Assembly (NCBI RefSeq): GCF_041859935.1
Contig: NZ_JBFLGE010000001.1
Length of the DNA stretch: 64,000 nt
Source of the DNA: Methanospirillum sp028695895
Lineage (GTDB): Archaea; Halobacteriota; Methanomicrobia; Methanomicrobiales; Methanospirillaceae
Strand: one strand, 5' to 3'
In this document: positions 23,629 to 32,352 of the stretch, one piece after another
How the letters are laid out: every line of letters begins with the position of its first letter
Numbering within the stretch: position 1 is the first letter of the stretch
The notes under the pieces: model-generated
What the model was told of the DNA's origin: nothing
Database searches by the model: none
The model's input: only the letters and a program-made list of their open reading frames with translations
Translations under genes and position numbers: made by a program

Positions 23629-25404
23629 ATGACATTATGGAAATGCAAAATCTGTAGTTATATTTATGATGAAAAAAAAGGAGATCCGTCGACAGATATC
23701 CCCCCTGATACTCCGTTTTCCTCACTTCCTGATAGCTGGAGATGTCCTGTGTGCAAGGCAGACAAAACGTTATTTGAAGAGATCAGGGATACAGGACCGG
23801 GTACATCAACGCTGCAAACAGTCTCTGAGGTGCTAATAACAAACCTGGTCCATTTTGGCATCACAGAATATTTCGGTGTACCTGGAACAAGCAGTCTTGG
23901 TATAATTGATGCTATACGAAAGAATGATAAAGCAAAGTTCACCCTCTTTCGTCATGAAGAAAATGCTGCAATGGCCGCATCTGCATACAATAAACTGACC
24001 GGAAAAATAGCCGCATGTGTTACCATTGCAGGACCAGGGGCAACAAATCTTGCCACCGGCCTTTATGATGCAAAGGAAGATAGAGCATCTGTTCTTTCAA
24101 TAAACGGACAGGTTGAAATGCAATATGCCGGGCCAGGAGGATTCCAGGAGATTGACCAGGACGCTTTTTTCAGACCGGTTACTGTATTTAACAACACCAT
24201 ATATGACGAAAAAATGGTCGTGAAAATACTGACAATGGCAATTTTGCATGCCATAGTACGAAAAGGAGTTGCTCAAATTTCTATCCCGAATGATATACAG
24301 AAACTGGAAATTGATCCTGAAAAAATCGAAGGCCAGGGAGTGATTCCCTCTCTCATGGTTCGACCTGATTCAGGAACCATTCAAAAAGCCATTGACCTTA
24401 TCAGTACATCCTCATCACCTGTCATTCTTGCTGGATGGGGAGCGTACTCATATTCTGACCTGGTTGAGTCATTTGCTGAAAGAATCGATGCTCCTGTTCT
24501 CTCTACTTTCCGCGCAAAAGGAATATTTCCTGACGATCATCCCATGTATGCAGGAATCCTGGGAACGGTCGGATCTTTTGGGGCACGAACAATGGTTGAA
24601 CAGACAGACCTTCTTATAACACTTGGAGTAGGGTTCTCAAAAATGACCGGGGTTCCGGAAAATATTCGGATATTACAGATTGATTACGATCCACTTCGAC
24701 TTGGGAAAGGAAAAGATACTCTTCCGTTATATGGTGATATAGGAGAGGTTTTATCAGAAATACTATCAAAAATCCCACAATCTGGACATTCAAATGCAAA
24801 AAAAAGAGTCAATACCGTAAAAGCGCCCTGGGAAAAGATAAGAAAAGAAGAAGCAGAAGATCTTTCCATTCCTATCCGGCCCCCTTATATCATGGAAGTT
24901 CTTTCTAAAATTATTCCATCAGATGCAATAATATCTATAGATGTTGGTGAGAATGGCTGGTGGTTTGGTAGAAATTTCAGGATGAATGGTCAAAAATTTA
25001 TCATGTCTGGTTATCTTGCCACCATGGGTTTTGGTTTTCCTGGAGCCATAGCAGGAAAAATTGCTTATCCGGAAAAACCGGTATTCTGCATCACAGGTGA
25101 CGGGGGTTTTGCCATGGCAATGGGTGATTTTATCACAGCAGTAAAGTACAACCTTCCCATGATTATTATAATTCTCAATAATCATGAGCTTGGCATGATA
25201 AGGGTGGAACAACAAGTTGAAAAATATCCGAATTTCGCAACTAAATTACTTAATCCTGATTTTGCTTTATATGCCAAAGCATGTGGTGGAGAAGGAATTA
25301 GGGTTATGAAACCTGAAGAACTGGAACCAGCGGTGAACCAGGCGATGAATCTTAAGTGTCCGGTGATTATTGATGTGATGACTGATCCAAGGAGATTTCC
25401 ATAA
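23629..25404 (+). CDS. Rubredoxin domain fused to a thiamine-diphosphate enzyme (pyruvate oxidase/acetolactate synthase family)
   Basis: A 591-residue fusion. Residues 1-52 are a complete rubredoxin with iron ligands C6, C9, C39 and C42 (KCKIC and RCPVC). From about residue 62 there is a full three-domain TPP enzyme: the activating glutamate in RHEENAA (E110), GPGATNLATGLYDAKEDRA, a central domain from about 245, and the cofactor motif GDGGFAMAMGD (about 488-498) ending in NNHELG about 27 residues later. The closest recognisable style is pyruvate oxidase. The rubredoxin suggests that electrons from oxidative decarboxylation, or a regulating redox signal, pass through the iron site. Substrate and partner are unknown. 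Confidence 0.85.
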   Translation: MTLWKCKICSYIYDEKKGDPSTDIPPDTPFSSLPDSWRCPVCKADKTLFEEIRDTGPGTSTLQTVSEVLITNLVHFGITEYFGVPGTSSLGIIDAIRKNDKAKFTLFRHEENAAMAASAYNKLTGKIAACVTIAGPGATNLATGLYDAKEDRASVLSINGQVEMQYAGPGGFQEIDQDAFFRPVTVFNNTIYDEKMVVKILTMAILHAIVRKGVAQISIPNDIQKLEIDPEKIEGQGVIPSLMVRPDSGTIQKAIDLISTSSSPVILAGWGAYSYSDLVESFAERIDAPVLSTFRAKGIFPDDHPMYAGILGTVGSFGARTMVEQTDLLITLGVGFSKMTGVPENIRILQIDYDPLRLGKGKDTLPLYGDIGEVLSEILSKIPQSGHSNAKKRVNTVKAPWEKIRKEEAEDLSIPIRPPYIMEVLSKIIPSDAIISIDVGENGWWFGRNFRMNGQKFIMSGYLATMGFGFPGAIAGKIAYPEKPVFCITGDGGFAMAMGDFITAVKYNLPMIIIILNNHELGMIRVEQQVEKYPNFATKLLNPDFALYAKACGGEGIRVMKPEELEPAVNQAMNLKCPVIIDVMTDPRRFP

Positions 25405-25504
25405 TATTTCATCATATCCTGAAAAACAAAAGAAAAAACAGTAATAAAAATCTTGAAATCAGAATTGTCGCCTGGCACTAACAAATATGGATCACAAGTG
25501 GCTT

Positions 25505-25622
25505 TTGCCGTACTTCACCTATTAAACGCCCTCAGCCAAGCGGTGCCTTAAAATGTACCGTTCCCGGGTTGTCCCGTGGATCACCCTATGATACCTCATC
25601 TTATCACCCGGGGACCTATGGA
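25505..25622 (-). ncRNA. Candidate structured non-coding RNA
   Basis: This stretch between the fusion gene and pyrC has no open frame and is clearly richer in G and C than the surrounding intergenic DNA. On the minus strand an ATATATAA box lies at 25641-25648, which places a start near 25616-25622. The RNA would then contain TCCCGGGT (25606-25613) paired with ACCCGGGA (25562-25569), enclosing a smaller hairpin TGATA/TATCA. GGCAC and AGGGC further on can pair alternatively with GTGCCCT near the promoter. It does not match tRNA, 5S, SRP or RNase P RNA signatures. The strand and ends are inferred. Confidence 0.4.
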
Positions 25623-25640
25623 AACGTGGAAGGGCACTAC

Positions 25641-25648
25641 TTATATAT
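25641..25648 (-). promoter_or_regulatory. TATA box for the candidate RNA
   Basis: ATATATAA on the minus strand, immediately behind the pyrC stop codon, is a consensus-like archaeal TATA box with an A-rich segment upstream. Because no coding frame follows on that strand, it supports a separate transcript into 25505-25622. Confidence 0.45.
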
Positions 25649-25654
25649 CAATTT

Positions 25655-26953
25655 TCAAAGGTAATAACCTCTTCCAGGAAACCAGAGTTGGGAATTTGGT
25701 GTGTCACCTGAAGATTCAGGCCGGAAAAAATCTCCAGAATCATAAACAATCTCTCCTCCAAGGATTGTCTGTTCAGGAAAAACGGCTTTCATTCCTTCGT
25801 ACGGTGACCATCCTGCAGCACTATGGAGGAACTCAGTTGTAATTGTGGTCAGTTCATCAGGATAGATTGCAAAATCTGCCCGCTCTCCAGGTAAATACCC
25901 GGCTTTCCTTATTCCAAGAACTTCTGACGGTTTCCAGGAGGTCTTAGTTATAATATCCAGTATGCTTATCTTCTTATCCATAACCTGACTCATCAGCAGG
26001 GGGATCATGGTTTCAACTCCGGGAATACCAGAAGGAGCTTTAAAAAACTCCTGGTTTTTATCCTGCACTGTATGAGGAGCATGATCAGATCCAATAACAT
26101 CAATTTTATTCCAGCATGAGAATAATTCCCGCCTGACTGTTTCAGAACGAAGTGGAGGATTTACTTTACCATAAACATCATCCGGCTCAAATTTTTCAAA
26201 TGAGAGGAAAAGATGATGAGGAGTTACTTCACGGATGGCAGTTCCATCTGGAATTGCACGTAGAGCATCAGCAGAAGAGAGATGACAAAAGTAAAGATTA
26301 CAGCCCTTGTCAGTACTGTTCAAATCAAGAATATCCTGAATCACCTTCACCTCACCACTTATCGGACGAAGATTATCATGATCAGAAAGTGAATAATTCT
26401 GACCTTCTGTCACTTGTTCAGCATGTATAGTCATAAGGGCATTAAAACAGGCAACCTCCTTCATCATGCGGGAAAGTACCTCTGTTGATACGGCCTCTCC
26501 ATAACTTGAAGGGCCGACAAAAGTTTCTCCAAATGCAAAAACTCCTGCCTGCCACATACCTGCAAGATCAGCCTCACCTGTCACCCCACCATTAATTGCA
26601 AATCTTGAATATGCCTGGGAGCTGGCAAGCATCATTCGCTTATTTATCAGTTCAGGAGTAGTAAGCGGAGGAATAGTATTTGGTTGGTCCACAACAACTG
26701 TTATACCTCCTGCAACGGCACTTTTTGTCCCGCTTTCCCATGTTTCCTTATTTTTTTGAACACCATCCCTCATGTGAACATGTAAGTCGGTCCCTGCTGG
26801 AAGCACGATTTTTCCATTGCAACTAATCTCCTGGTCAGCCTTTCCTGTCGCTCCGACATGCTTTACCAGTCCGTTTGAGATGGTTATATCCGCAATTCGC
26901 CCTCCAGGGATAAGGACATCTCTAAGTACTAGTATATTTTGGGTTTTTTTCAT
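25655..26953 (-). CDS. pyrC: Dihydroorotase
   Basis: Zinc amidohydrolase that closes carbamoyl-aspartate to dihydroorotate in pyrimidine synthesis. The 432-residue protein shows the metal motif DLHVHMRD (near residue 57), the TWESGTKSAVAGGITVVVDQPNT segment, later metal histidines in TIHAEQ and YFCHLSSADAL, and GSDHAPH with the catalytic aspartate (near residue 292). This is the class I amidohydrolase form common in archaea. It is a single gene; the lipoprotein gene lies upstream on the same strand. Confidence 0.95.
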   Translation of the reverse strand: MKKTQNILVLRDVLIPGGRIADITISNGLVKHVGATGKADQEISCNGKIVLPAGTDLHVHMRDGVQKNKETWESGTKSAVAGGITVVVDQPNTIPPLTTPELINKRMMLASSQAYSRFAINGGVTGEADLAGMWQAGVFAFGETFVGPSSYGEAVSTEVLSRMMKEVACFNALMTIHAEQVTEGQNYSLSDHDNLRPISGEVKVIQDILDLNSTDKGCNLYFCHLSSADALRAIPDGTAIREVTPHHLFLSFEKFEPDDVYGKVNPPLRSETVRRELFSCWNKIDVIGSDHAPHTVQDKNQEFFKAPSGIPGVETMIPLLMSQVMDKKISILDIITKTSWKPSEVLGIRKAGYLPGERADFAIYPDELTTITTEFLHSAAGWSPYEGMKAVFPEQTILGGEIVYDSGDFFRPESSGDTPNSQLWFPGRGYYL

Positions 26954-26981
26954 TTTTTGCCTTTATATATTTCTCTAATTA

Positions 26982-27857
26982 TCAAGCCTGTTTTTTTCTC
27001 CGCCGGTATATCCAGTACCCTGCTCCTCCAAGAAGTATTATGGGTAATAATGTCAGGACTGCGACAAAAAGCCAGACAACAGTATCGACAAACCCTGCTA
27101 TCCCGTCACTGATAACTCCCGGAAGTGAATATCCACCAGGAGACATGACCTGTGCAGGTTCTGACAGGCTTATCGATATAGTTGAGAGTTTTATCCGGTT
27201 GTCAAGATATTTCATTCTGCCAACAATTCGATCAAGCTCCAACTGAACCCGTTCAATCTCTTTTTGTATAATTAATATTTCTGTAACATTCTGACCTTTT
27301 AATAGTAACCGGTTATACTGGGCAAGCTGATTAGTCAGGGAATCGCGCTGCGCGACAAGGTCAACAAACTCCTCTGTAATATCTTCAGCGCTCACAGAAC
27401 TTGACAAAACCGTTCCTATAGAATTTATCTCTGCCAAAGCATCATCAAAAAATTCTTCAGGAATCCTTAAAGTAACCTTTCCGGAATACCTATTATTATT
27501 TCCGGCAAAGACAGATAATGACTGGATAAGACCGTCATATCGCTTTGAGATCTCTTTTACTTTTTCAGCTGATACCGAAACATTGGCTACTTCAATCTTG
27601 ATATCGGCAGTTTTGAGGATCTTTTGTTCAGGTGACAAAACTTCGATTGAACTGGTTTTTGTATATCCAAGGGCTGACGATCCTGCCTCACCTGGAAACG
27701 ATGCATATTCGTAGTTTTCACTCTCATATGTAACCTTGGAATTATAGAACGAATCCTCTGAAAAAACTCCTGATTCTGACCCCTCAAAGGAAGTACATCC
27801 AATAGTAAATACAGCAAAAATAAAAAAAAGCAGAATAAAAAAAGTAAATTTCTTCAT
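26982..27857 (-). CDS. DUF4349 lipoprotein
   Basis: A 291-residue surface protein. The start has a signal peptide with a lipobox-like TIGCTS (cysteine near residue 21). The DUF4349 domain follows (about 80-240): KTADIKIEV, the RIPEEFFDDAL segment, and a coiled coil (about 175-215) around VDLVAQRDSLTNQLAQYNRLL and EIERVQLELDRIVGRMKYLDNR. A transmembrane helix (about 258-282) and basic tail close the protein, so it is anchored at both ends or cleaved. DUF4349 proteins are envelope proteins of unknown role. Confidence 0.85.
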   Translation of the reverse strand: MKKFTFFILLFFIFAVFTIGCTSFEGSESGVFSEDSFYNSKVTYESENYEYASFPGEAGSSALGYTKTSSIEVLSPEQKILKTADIKIEVANVSVSAEKVKEISKRYDGLIQSLSVFAGNNNRYSGKVTLRIPEEFFDDALAEINSIGTVLSSSVSAEDITEEFVDLVAQRDSLTNQLAQYNRLLLKGQNVTEILIIQKEIERVQLELDRIVGRMKYLDNRIKLSTISISLSEPAQVMSPGGYSLPGVISDGIAGFVDTVVWLFVAVLTLLPIILLGGAGYWIYRRRKKQA

Positions 27858-27924
27858 GTATTATAGTAGGTATAAAGTGATAAAAAAATAATGGTAATTT
27901 CAGAATGGTCTGAAATAAAAACAA

Positions 27925-28368
27925 TTATCGAACAACAACTGTGGTTACAGTTGCATGTGTCATTATATAGGTACTTACACTTCCAAGCAGTATCCTGGCC
28001 CCAAGACCTTTTCCGGTGGATCCAACTGCAATAAGGCCGGCTCCAATCTCTTCTGCGGTCTTTATAATTTCATTTCTTGGATCCCCGGTCCTCACAATTA
28101 TCTCAATATCTACATTACGGTCATGAGCAAGTTCTTTTGTTCTCCTTATTACCAGTTCTTTTTCCTCCTGTACTATTCGTTCACGTATTTCATGTAATGT
28201 AGAAATTCCCTCATAACCCGCAGCCCCATCAAGTGCCGCATATTTTGAAGGTGAAATAACATACAGGGCACATGCTCTTCCTCCTTCTTTAATATGATCT
28301 AAAACCCAGATGAGTGCATTAAACCCTTCAGGAGATCCATCGATTGCAACTAACATTGTCCCTGTCAT
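27925..28368 (-). CDS. Universal stress protein (UspA family)
   Basis: A 147-residue single Usp domain. It starts with the typical MLVAIDGSPEGFNAL and ends with the ATP-binding signature GSTGKGLGARILLGSVS, matching the G-x2-G-x9-G-S/T pattern, so it should belong to the ATP-binding branch. These proteins bind ATP and act in stress adaptation. It stands alone, between the lipoprotein and a divergent membrane-protein gene. Confidence 0.92.
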   Translation of the reverse strand: MTGTMLVAIDGSPEGFNALIWVLDHIKEGGRACALYVISPSKYAALDGAAGYEGISTLHEIRERIVQEEKELVIRRTKELAHDRNVDIEIIVRTGDPRNEIIKTAEEIGAGLIAVGSTGKGLGARILLGSVSTYIMTHATVTTVVVR

Positions 28369-28489
28369 AGATGCATGAATATTGATTCAGATACTTATCA
28401 GTATAACGGATCAAATATTCTAATAAATACAGAAATAATAATTATTTTCCATACATGAAGAATTACAAGAATGGTATTATGAAAACCAG

Positions 28490-28498
28490 TTTATAAAC
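28490..28498 (+). promoter_or_regulatory. TATA box of the DUF2179-type gene
   Basis: TTTATAAAC lies about 80 bases before the ATG at 28577. The predicted start near 28519 coincides with the beginning of the hairpin at 28522-28559, so the transcript would begin with that structure. Confidence 0.5.
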
Positions 28499-28521
28499 AT
28501 TCACTTCCTTTCTATCCTAAA

Positions 28522-28559
28522 GGCTACGCTGTTCGGTAGCTATAATTAGAAGCGCAGCC
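28522..28559 (+). promoter_or_regulatory. Hairpin in the leader of the DUF2179-type gene
   Basis: GGCTACGCT (28522-28530) and AGCGCAGCC (28551-28559) pair over eight of nine positions around a 20-base loop. It occupies nearly all of the predicted leader and is richer in G and C than its surroundings. It could be a small riboswitch or protein-binding leader; it does not match a riboswitch class I can name. Confidence 0.4.
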
Positions 28560-28576
28560 GAGTATTCAATTGTTTT

Positions 28577-29179
28577 ATGGAAATCGGATTTCTCTCGTCT
28601 GATCTTTTTGCATTTGGGATAGTGCCAGTACTTATCTTTCTTGCCAGAATTTGCGATGTCTCAATCGGAACTATCCGGTATATCCTGATATCTAAAGGTT
28701 TTAAGAATATAGCACCAATATTTGGGTTTTTTGAAGTAACTATCTGGTTGCTTGCAATCGGTCAGGTTATGGCTAATATTACTAATCCTGTATGTTATAT
28801 TGCATACGGGGCAGGATTTGCAGCAGGAACATATATTGGAATGGAACTGGAAGAAAGGATGAGACTTGGTATGGCAATCATCCGGTTAATAACTCCACAC
28901 CCACCAGGGGAATTTATCTCAAGATTGCGTCAGTATGGATATGGCGTAACAAATTTTGCCGGAGAAGGAGCGAATGGTACGGTCCACATCATCTTCATGG
29001 TTGTAAAAAGATCCAAAATTCCTCATCTTATCCCATTGATAAGAGATTTTCATCCCCATACTTTTTATACAATTGAAGATGTCAGAACAGCCAGTGAAGG
29101 GATTTACCCGATAGAAATAAAAAATAATCCATTTGTTTTCTTTAAACGTCCATTTTATTTTATCAGTAAAAGAAAATAA
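28577..29179 (+). CDS. UPF0316/DUF2179-type membrane protein
   Basis: A 200-residue protein of the DUF5698/DUF2179 family (UPF0316). Residues 1-95 form three transmembrane helices with the family phrases ARICDVSIGTIRYILISKG and AYGAGFAAGTYIGMELEE. The soluble C-terminal half (about 96-175) is the DUF2179 domain, with VTNFAGEGANGTVHIIFMVVKRS and FYTIEDVR, related to domains found in YitT-like proteins. The biochemical role is not established. A structured leader precedes the gene. Confidence 0.85.
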   Translation: MEIGFLSSDLFAFGIVPVLIFLARICDVSIGTIRYILISKGFKNIAPIFGFFEVTIWLLAIGQVMANITNPVCYIAYGAGFAAGTYIGMELEERMRLGMAIIRLITPHPPGEFISRLRQYGYGVTNFAGEGANGTVHIIFMVVKRSKIPHLIPLIRDFHPHTFYTIEDVRTASEGIYPIEIKNNPFVFFKRPFYFISKRK

Positions 29180-29186
29180 TGAAAAT

Positions 29187-29438
29187 TTATCTGGCCAACC
29201 AAATTTTATCCTTAATAATTGGTTGATCTTCCAATTCTAAGTTCTGTTCTATTAATTCCATTATCTCATCCGGAGTGAAATGGTAAGAACAGGGAAGTGT
29301 AAAATCTTCAAGTTCCCACCGTTCCAGTTTTTCTTCACATAATGCCTCATCATGTAAAGTGCAATAATTTTCTTCAGCATTGAAAAAAATACATTCTTCA
29401 CAGGAGCGAACCTGTCTGATAAAGGTGGGAGGTATCAT
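29187..29438 (-). CDS. Small cysteine-containing protein of unknown function
   Basis: An 83-residue acidic protein with a cysteine cluster: CEEC at residues 13-16, then C25, C33 and C49. The spacing suggests a small zinc- or iron-sulfur-binding module, but I recognise no family. It is convergent with the DUF2179-type gene, 7 bases away, and divergent from the kinase gene at 29597. Confidence 0.6.
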   Translation of the reverse strand: MIPPTFIRQVRSCEECIFFNAEENYCTLHDEALCEEKLERWELEDFTLPCSYHFTPDEIMELIEQNLELEDQPIIKDKIWLAR

Positions 29439-29522
29439 TAGTAAGTGTATCCTTTGCTTAAGGTCAAATATATGTATTTGAGTTTGTCCTTATTTGGATT
29501 ATCTTTTCATCATCACTTGATC

Positions 29523-29536
29523 AAAAGATATCTTTT
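29523..29536. repeat. 14-base perfect palindrome upstream of the receiver-kinase gene
   Basis: AAAAGATATCTTTT is an exact palindrome 60 bases before the ATG at 29597 and just upstream of an AT-rich promoter-like stretch. Its location suits an activator or repressor site; AT-rich chance occurrence is possible. Confidence 0.35.
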
Positions 29537-29596
29537 CAAGGTTTGACAAATAAATTATTATAATAGCATTTAATAGTTAATCATCGGTGTTGAGAT

Positions 29597-32275
29597 ATGT
29601 CAGGAACAAGCTTCCCATACCAGGTTCTTTGCGTTGATGATGAAGAGTTCCTGCTTGATCTATGTCGTATTTTTCTTGAAAGATCCGGAACATTGAAGGT
29701 AGACACTGCAATATCTGCATTTGACGGCCTTGAAAAATTAAAAGATAAGGAATATGATACAATCATCTCTGACTATGAAATGCCAGGGATGAACGGAATT
29801 GAATTTTTAAAAACTATCAGGGCCTCTGATAAATCTATCCCTTTTATAATGTTCACAGGGAGAGGAAGAGAAGAAGTTGTAATAGAAGCTCTGAATAATG
29901 GCGCTGATTTTTATCTGCAAAAAGGAGGAGATCCCAAGGCCCAGTTTGCAGAACTTAAATCGAAAGTAGATCATGCAATAAAACAAAAAGAGGCTGAAAC
30001 CCTCCTTCGAGAGGAAAGAGAACAATTACTCTCAATTTTTGACAGCCTTGACCAGATGGTATATGTATCAGACCCGGAAACATACGAAATCTTGTACGTG
30101 AATAAAAATTTACAAAATACCCTTAGAAAAGAAGTAATTGGTAAAATATGTTATGAAGAATTTCAAAACTTAAAAGAGCCATGTGAATTTTGTACAAACA
30201 AAGAAATTATCGCAAATAATCCACTTTCATCCATTTGGGAACATTATAACTCTAATTATGACAGACATTATTCCATCGTCGATCGTATAATAAAATGGCC
30301 AGACGGTCGTGAGGTCAGGCTTGAGGTTGCAACTGACATTACCGAAGTAAAACGGACAATGGATGAATTAAATGCTGCATACGAGGAGATTGCATCATCA
30401 GAGAACGAATTAAAACACCAGTTCAATGAGCTTATAAAGAGCAGAGAAAAACTGAAAGAAAGTGAAGAGAGGTACAGGTCTGTTGTAACCAATTCTCAGG
30501 ATGTTTTTTACCGAAGCGATGCCAGGGGAAATCTTATCATGGTTAGTCCCAATCTTCTCACCTTTTATGGCATTGGTTCGCTTAATGAAGTTCTTGGGAA
30601 AAATATTTCTGAAACCTTTTATAAAAATCCGGAAGAGAGAGTAAAATTATTAGAAGAACTACAAAATAAAGGTTCAGTCAGCAATTATGAAACCCTTCTT
30701 TTAATGAAGGATGGGACTGAAGTATGGGTATCAACAAATGCCCATCTGTATTATGATGAAAACGGCGAATTTGCAGGTGTTGAAGGTAATATACGTGACA
30801 TAACAGAAATTAAAAAGGGTGTTATCGCTCTTCGTGAAAGTGAAGAACTTTACAAATTTTTAGTTGATCATATTGAAGATGGTGTTTTTATAATTCAGGA
30901 CGGTTTACTTGTCTATAGTAATCACACCTTTGCCAGAATTATAGGATATTCACTGGATGAAATTCTTGGAACAGTTTTATATGAATATATAAGTCCTGAT
31001 AATCGAGATATCCTTATCTCGAAATGTTATCATACCAAGGAATCCTCAGTTGTCCTGAAATCATATGAGATCAAGTTATTACACAAAGATAATGTTACAA
31101 ATATTCCTGTACTTCTCTCATTAAGGTTCGGAGAATACAAAGGCAAAATAGCCTGTATTGGCACTGTTCATTACTCAGAAGAAATTTGTGCAAAAATTGA
31201 GAGTTCCAATAGGGAAAAGAGGTCAATACTTGATGCCATTCTAAAAGAATCTCCGGTTCCACAGTTTGTAATTGATACTAACCACGTAATTATGTATTGG
31301 AATGAGGCGCTATCAGTGTTCAGTGGCATTTCTCCAGGTGAGGTACTAGGGACTTCTGATCATTGGCGTGCATTCTATCCTGATGCAAGACCTTGTATTG
31401 CTGATCTGCTTCTTGATGATAAAATTGATGACCTGAACACGTGGTACGAAGGCAATGCAAAGCCATCTCCTTTTATTAAAGATGCATGGTCATCAACTGA
31501 TTTTTTCCCACACCTTGGTAAACATGGTAAATGGCTGCATTTTACCGGAGCCTTGCTTCGTGATTCAAAAGGGGAGATATGGGGAGCCCTTGAAACTCTT
31601 GAAGATATTTCTGAACAAAAGATGAATGAAGAGGGTTTACAATCAGCAAATAAAAAACTAAACCTTCTTTCTGACACAACAAGGCATGACATTCTCAATA
31701 CTCTTACGGTGCTTAACGGGGCCGTTGATATTATCCGTGATGAATTTCCTGATAAAATCATATCATCTTATTTACAGCCAGTTGATAAAGCTCTGGATAC
31801 AATACACAGACAGATCCTGTTTACCAGGGATTATCAGAACCTTGGAGTTAAAGCTCCTTTGTGGCATTCACTTAAGGCATTGATTGAGGAGACGATAGTT
31901 CATTCTCTTCCTTCTGAAATAGAATTGTATCAGGAAAATACTGATTATTCTATCTTTGCAGATGCCATGTTTGACAGGGTATTTACAAATCTTGTTGATA
32001 ATACAATAAGACATGCAGGAATGGTTACAAGAATTACAATTTCTGCCCTGGAAATGAATGATTCTTTGTATATTCTCTACTCTGATAATGGAAAAGGGAT
32101 TGAAGACTTGTTAAAAGAGAAAATTTTCGACCGTGGATTTGGATCACATACAGGTTATGGTCTTTTTCTTATCAGGGAGATTCTGTCTATCACTCAAATT
32201 TCAATCCAGGAAAAAGGAAAACAAGGAGAAGGAGCTGTTTTTGAGATGAAAATTCCTTCTGAATTTTATAATTGA
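29597..32275 (+). CDS. Hybrid receiver - multi-PAS - histidine kinase
   Basis: An 892-residue soluble signalling protein typical of Methanomicrobiales. The N-terminal receiver (8-125) has D14, D15 and phospho-acceptor D59 in SDYEMPGMNG. Four PAS regions follow (about 145-255, 288-410, 415-530 and 545-670) joined by coiled coils. The kinase core has a non-standard H box around TTRHDILNTL (H about 697), the N box LVDNTIRHAG, G1 SDNGKGIE and a glycine-rich GSHTGYGLFLIREI. Such RHD-type H boxes are common in archaeal kinases. With no output domain attached, the partner regulator is unknown. Confidence 0.9.
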   Translation: MSGTSFPYQVLCVDDEEFLLDLCRIFLERSGTLKVDTAISAFDGLEKLKDKEYDTIISDYEMPGMNGIEFLKTIRASDKSIPFIMFTGRGREEVVIEALNNGADFYLQKGGDPKAQFAELKSKVDHAIKQKEAETLLREEREQLLSIFDSLDQMVYVSDPETYEILYVNKNLQNTLRKEVIGKICYEEFQNLKEPCEFCTNKEIIANNPLSSIWEHYNSNYDRHYSIVDRIIKWPDGREVRLEVATDITEVKRTMDELNAAYEEIASSENELKHQFNELIKSREKLKESEERYRSVVTNSQDVFYRSDARGNLIMVSPNLLTFYGIGSLNEVLGKNISETFYKNPEERVKLLEELQNKGSVSNYETLLLMKDGTEVWVSTNAHLYYDENGEFAGVEGNIRDITEIKKGVIALRESEELYKFLVDHIEDGVFIIQDGLLVYSNHTFARIIGYSLDEILGTVLYEYISPDNRDILISKCYHTKESSVVLKSYEIKLLHKDNVTNIPVLLSLRFGEYKGKIACIGTVHYSEEICAKIESSNREKRSILDAILKESPVPQFVIDTNHVIMYWNEALSVFSGISPGEVLGTSDHWRAFYPDARPCIADLLLDDKIDDLNTWYEGNAKPSPFIKDAWSSTDFFPHLGKHGKWLHFTGALLRDSKGEIWGALETLEDISEQKMNEEGLQSANKKLNLLSDTTRHDILNTLTVLNGAVDIIRDEFPDKIISSYLQPVDKALDTIHRQILFTRDYQNLGVKAPLWHSLKALIEETIVHSLPSEIELYQENTDYSIFADAMFDRVFTNLVDNTIRHAGMVTRITISALEMNDSLYILYSDNGKGIEDLLKEKIFDRGFGSHTGYGLFLIREILSITQISIQEKGKQGEGAVFEMKIPSEFYN

Positions 32276-32352
32276 TTTAAAAATGATTTGCACCTGATAA
32301 ACTGATATATATTATTCATTTGTAAAACCGGTACAAAATAAGGTTATGCAGC

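Noticed and set aside
25505..25622. Reading the GC-rich block as SRP RNA, 5S rRNA or RNase P RNA
   Set aside because: The conserved SRP helix 8 sequence, 5S motifs and RNase P core are absent and the block is too short for SRP or RNase P RNA.
28522..28559. Fluoride, preQ1, manganese or guanidine riboswitch
   Set aside because: None of the conserved core sequences of these classes is present; only a simple hairpin is supported.
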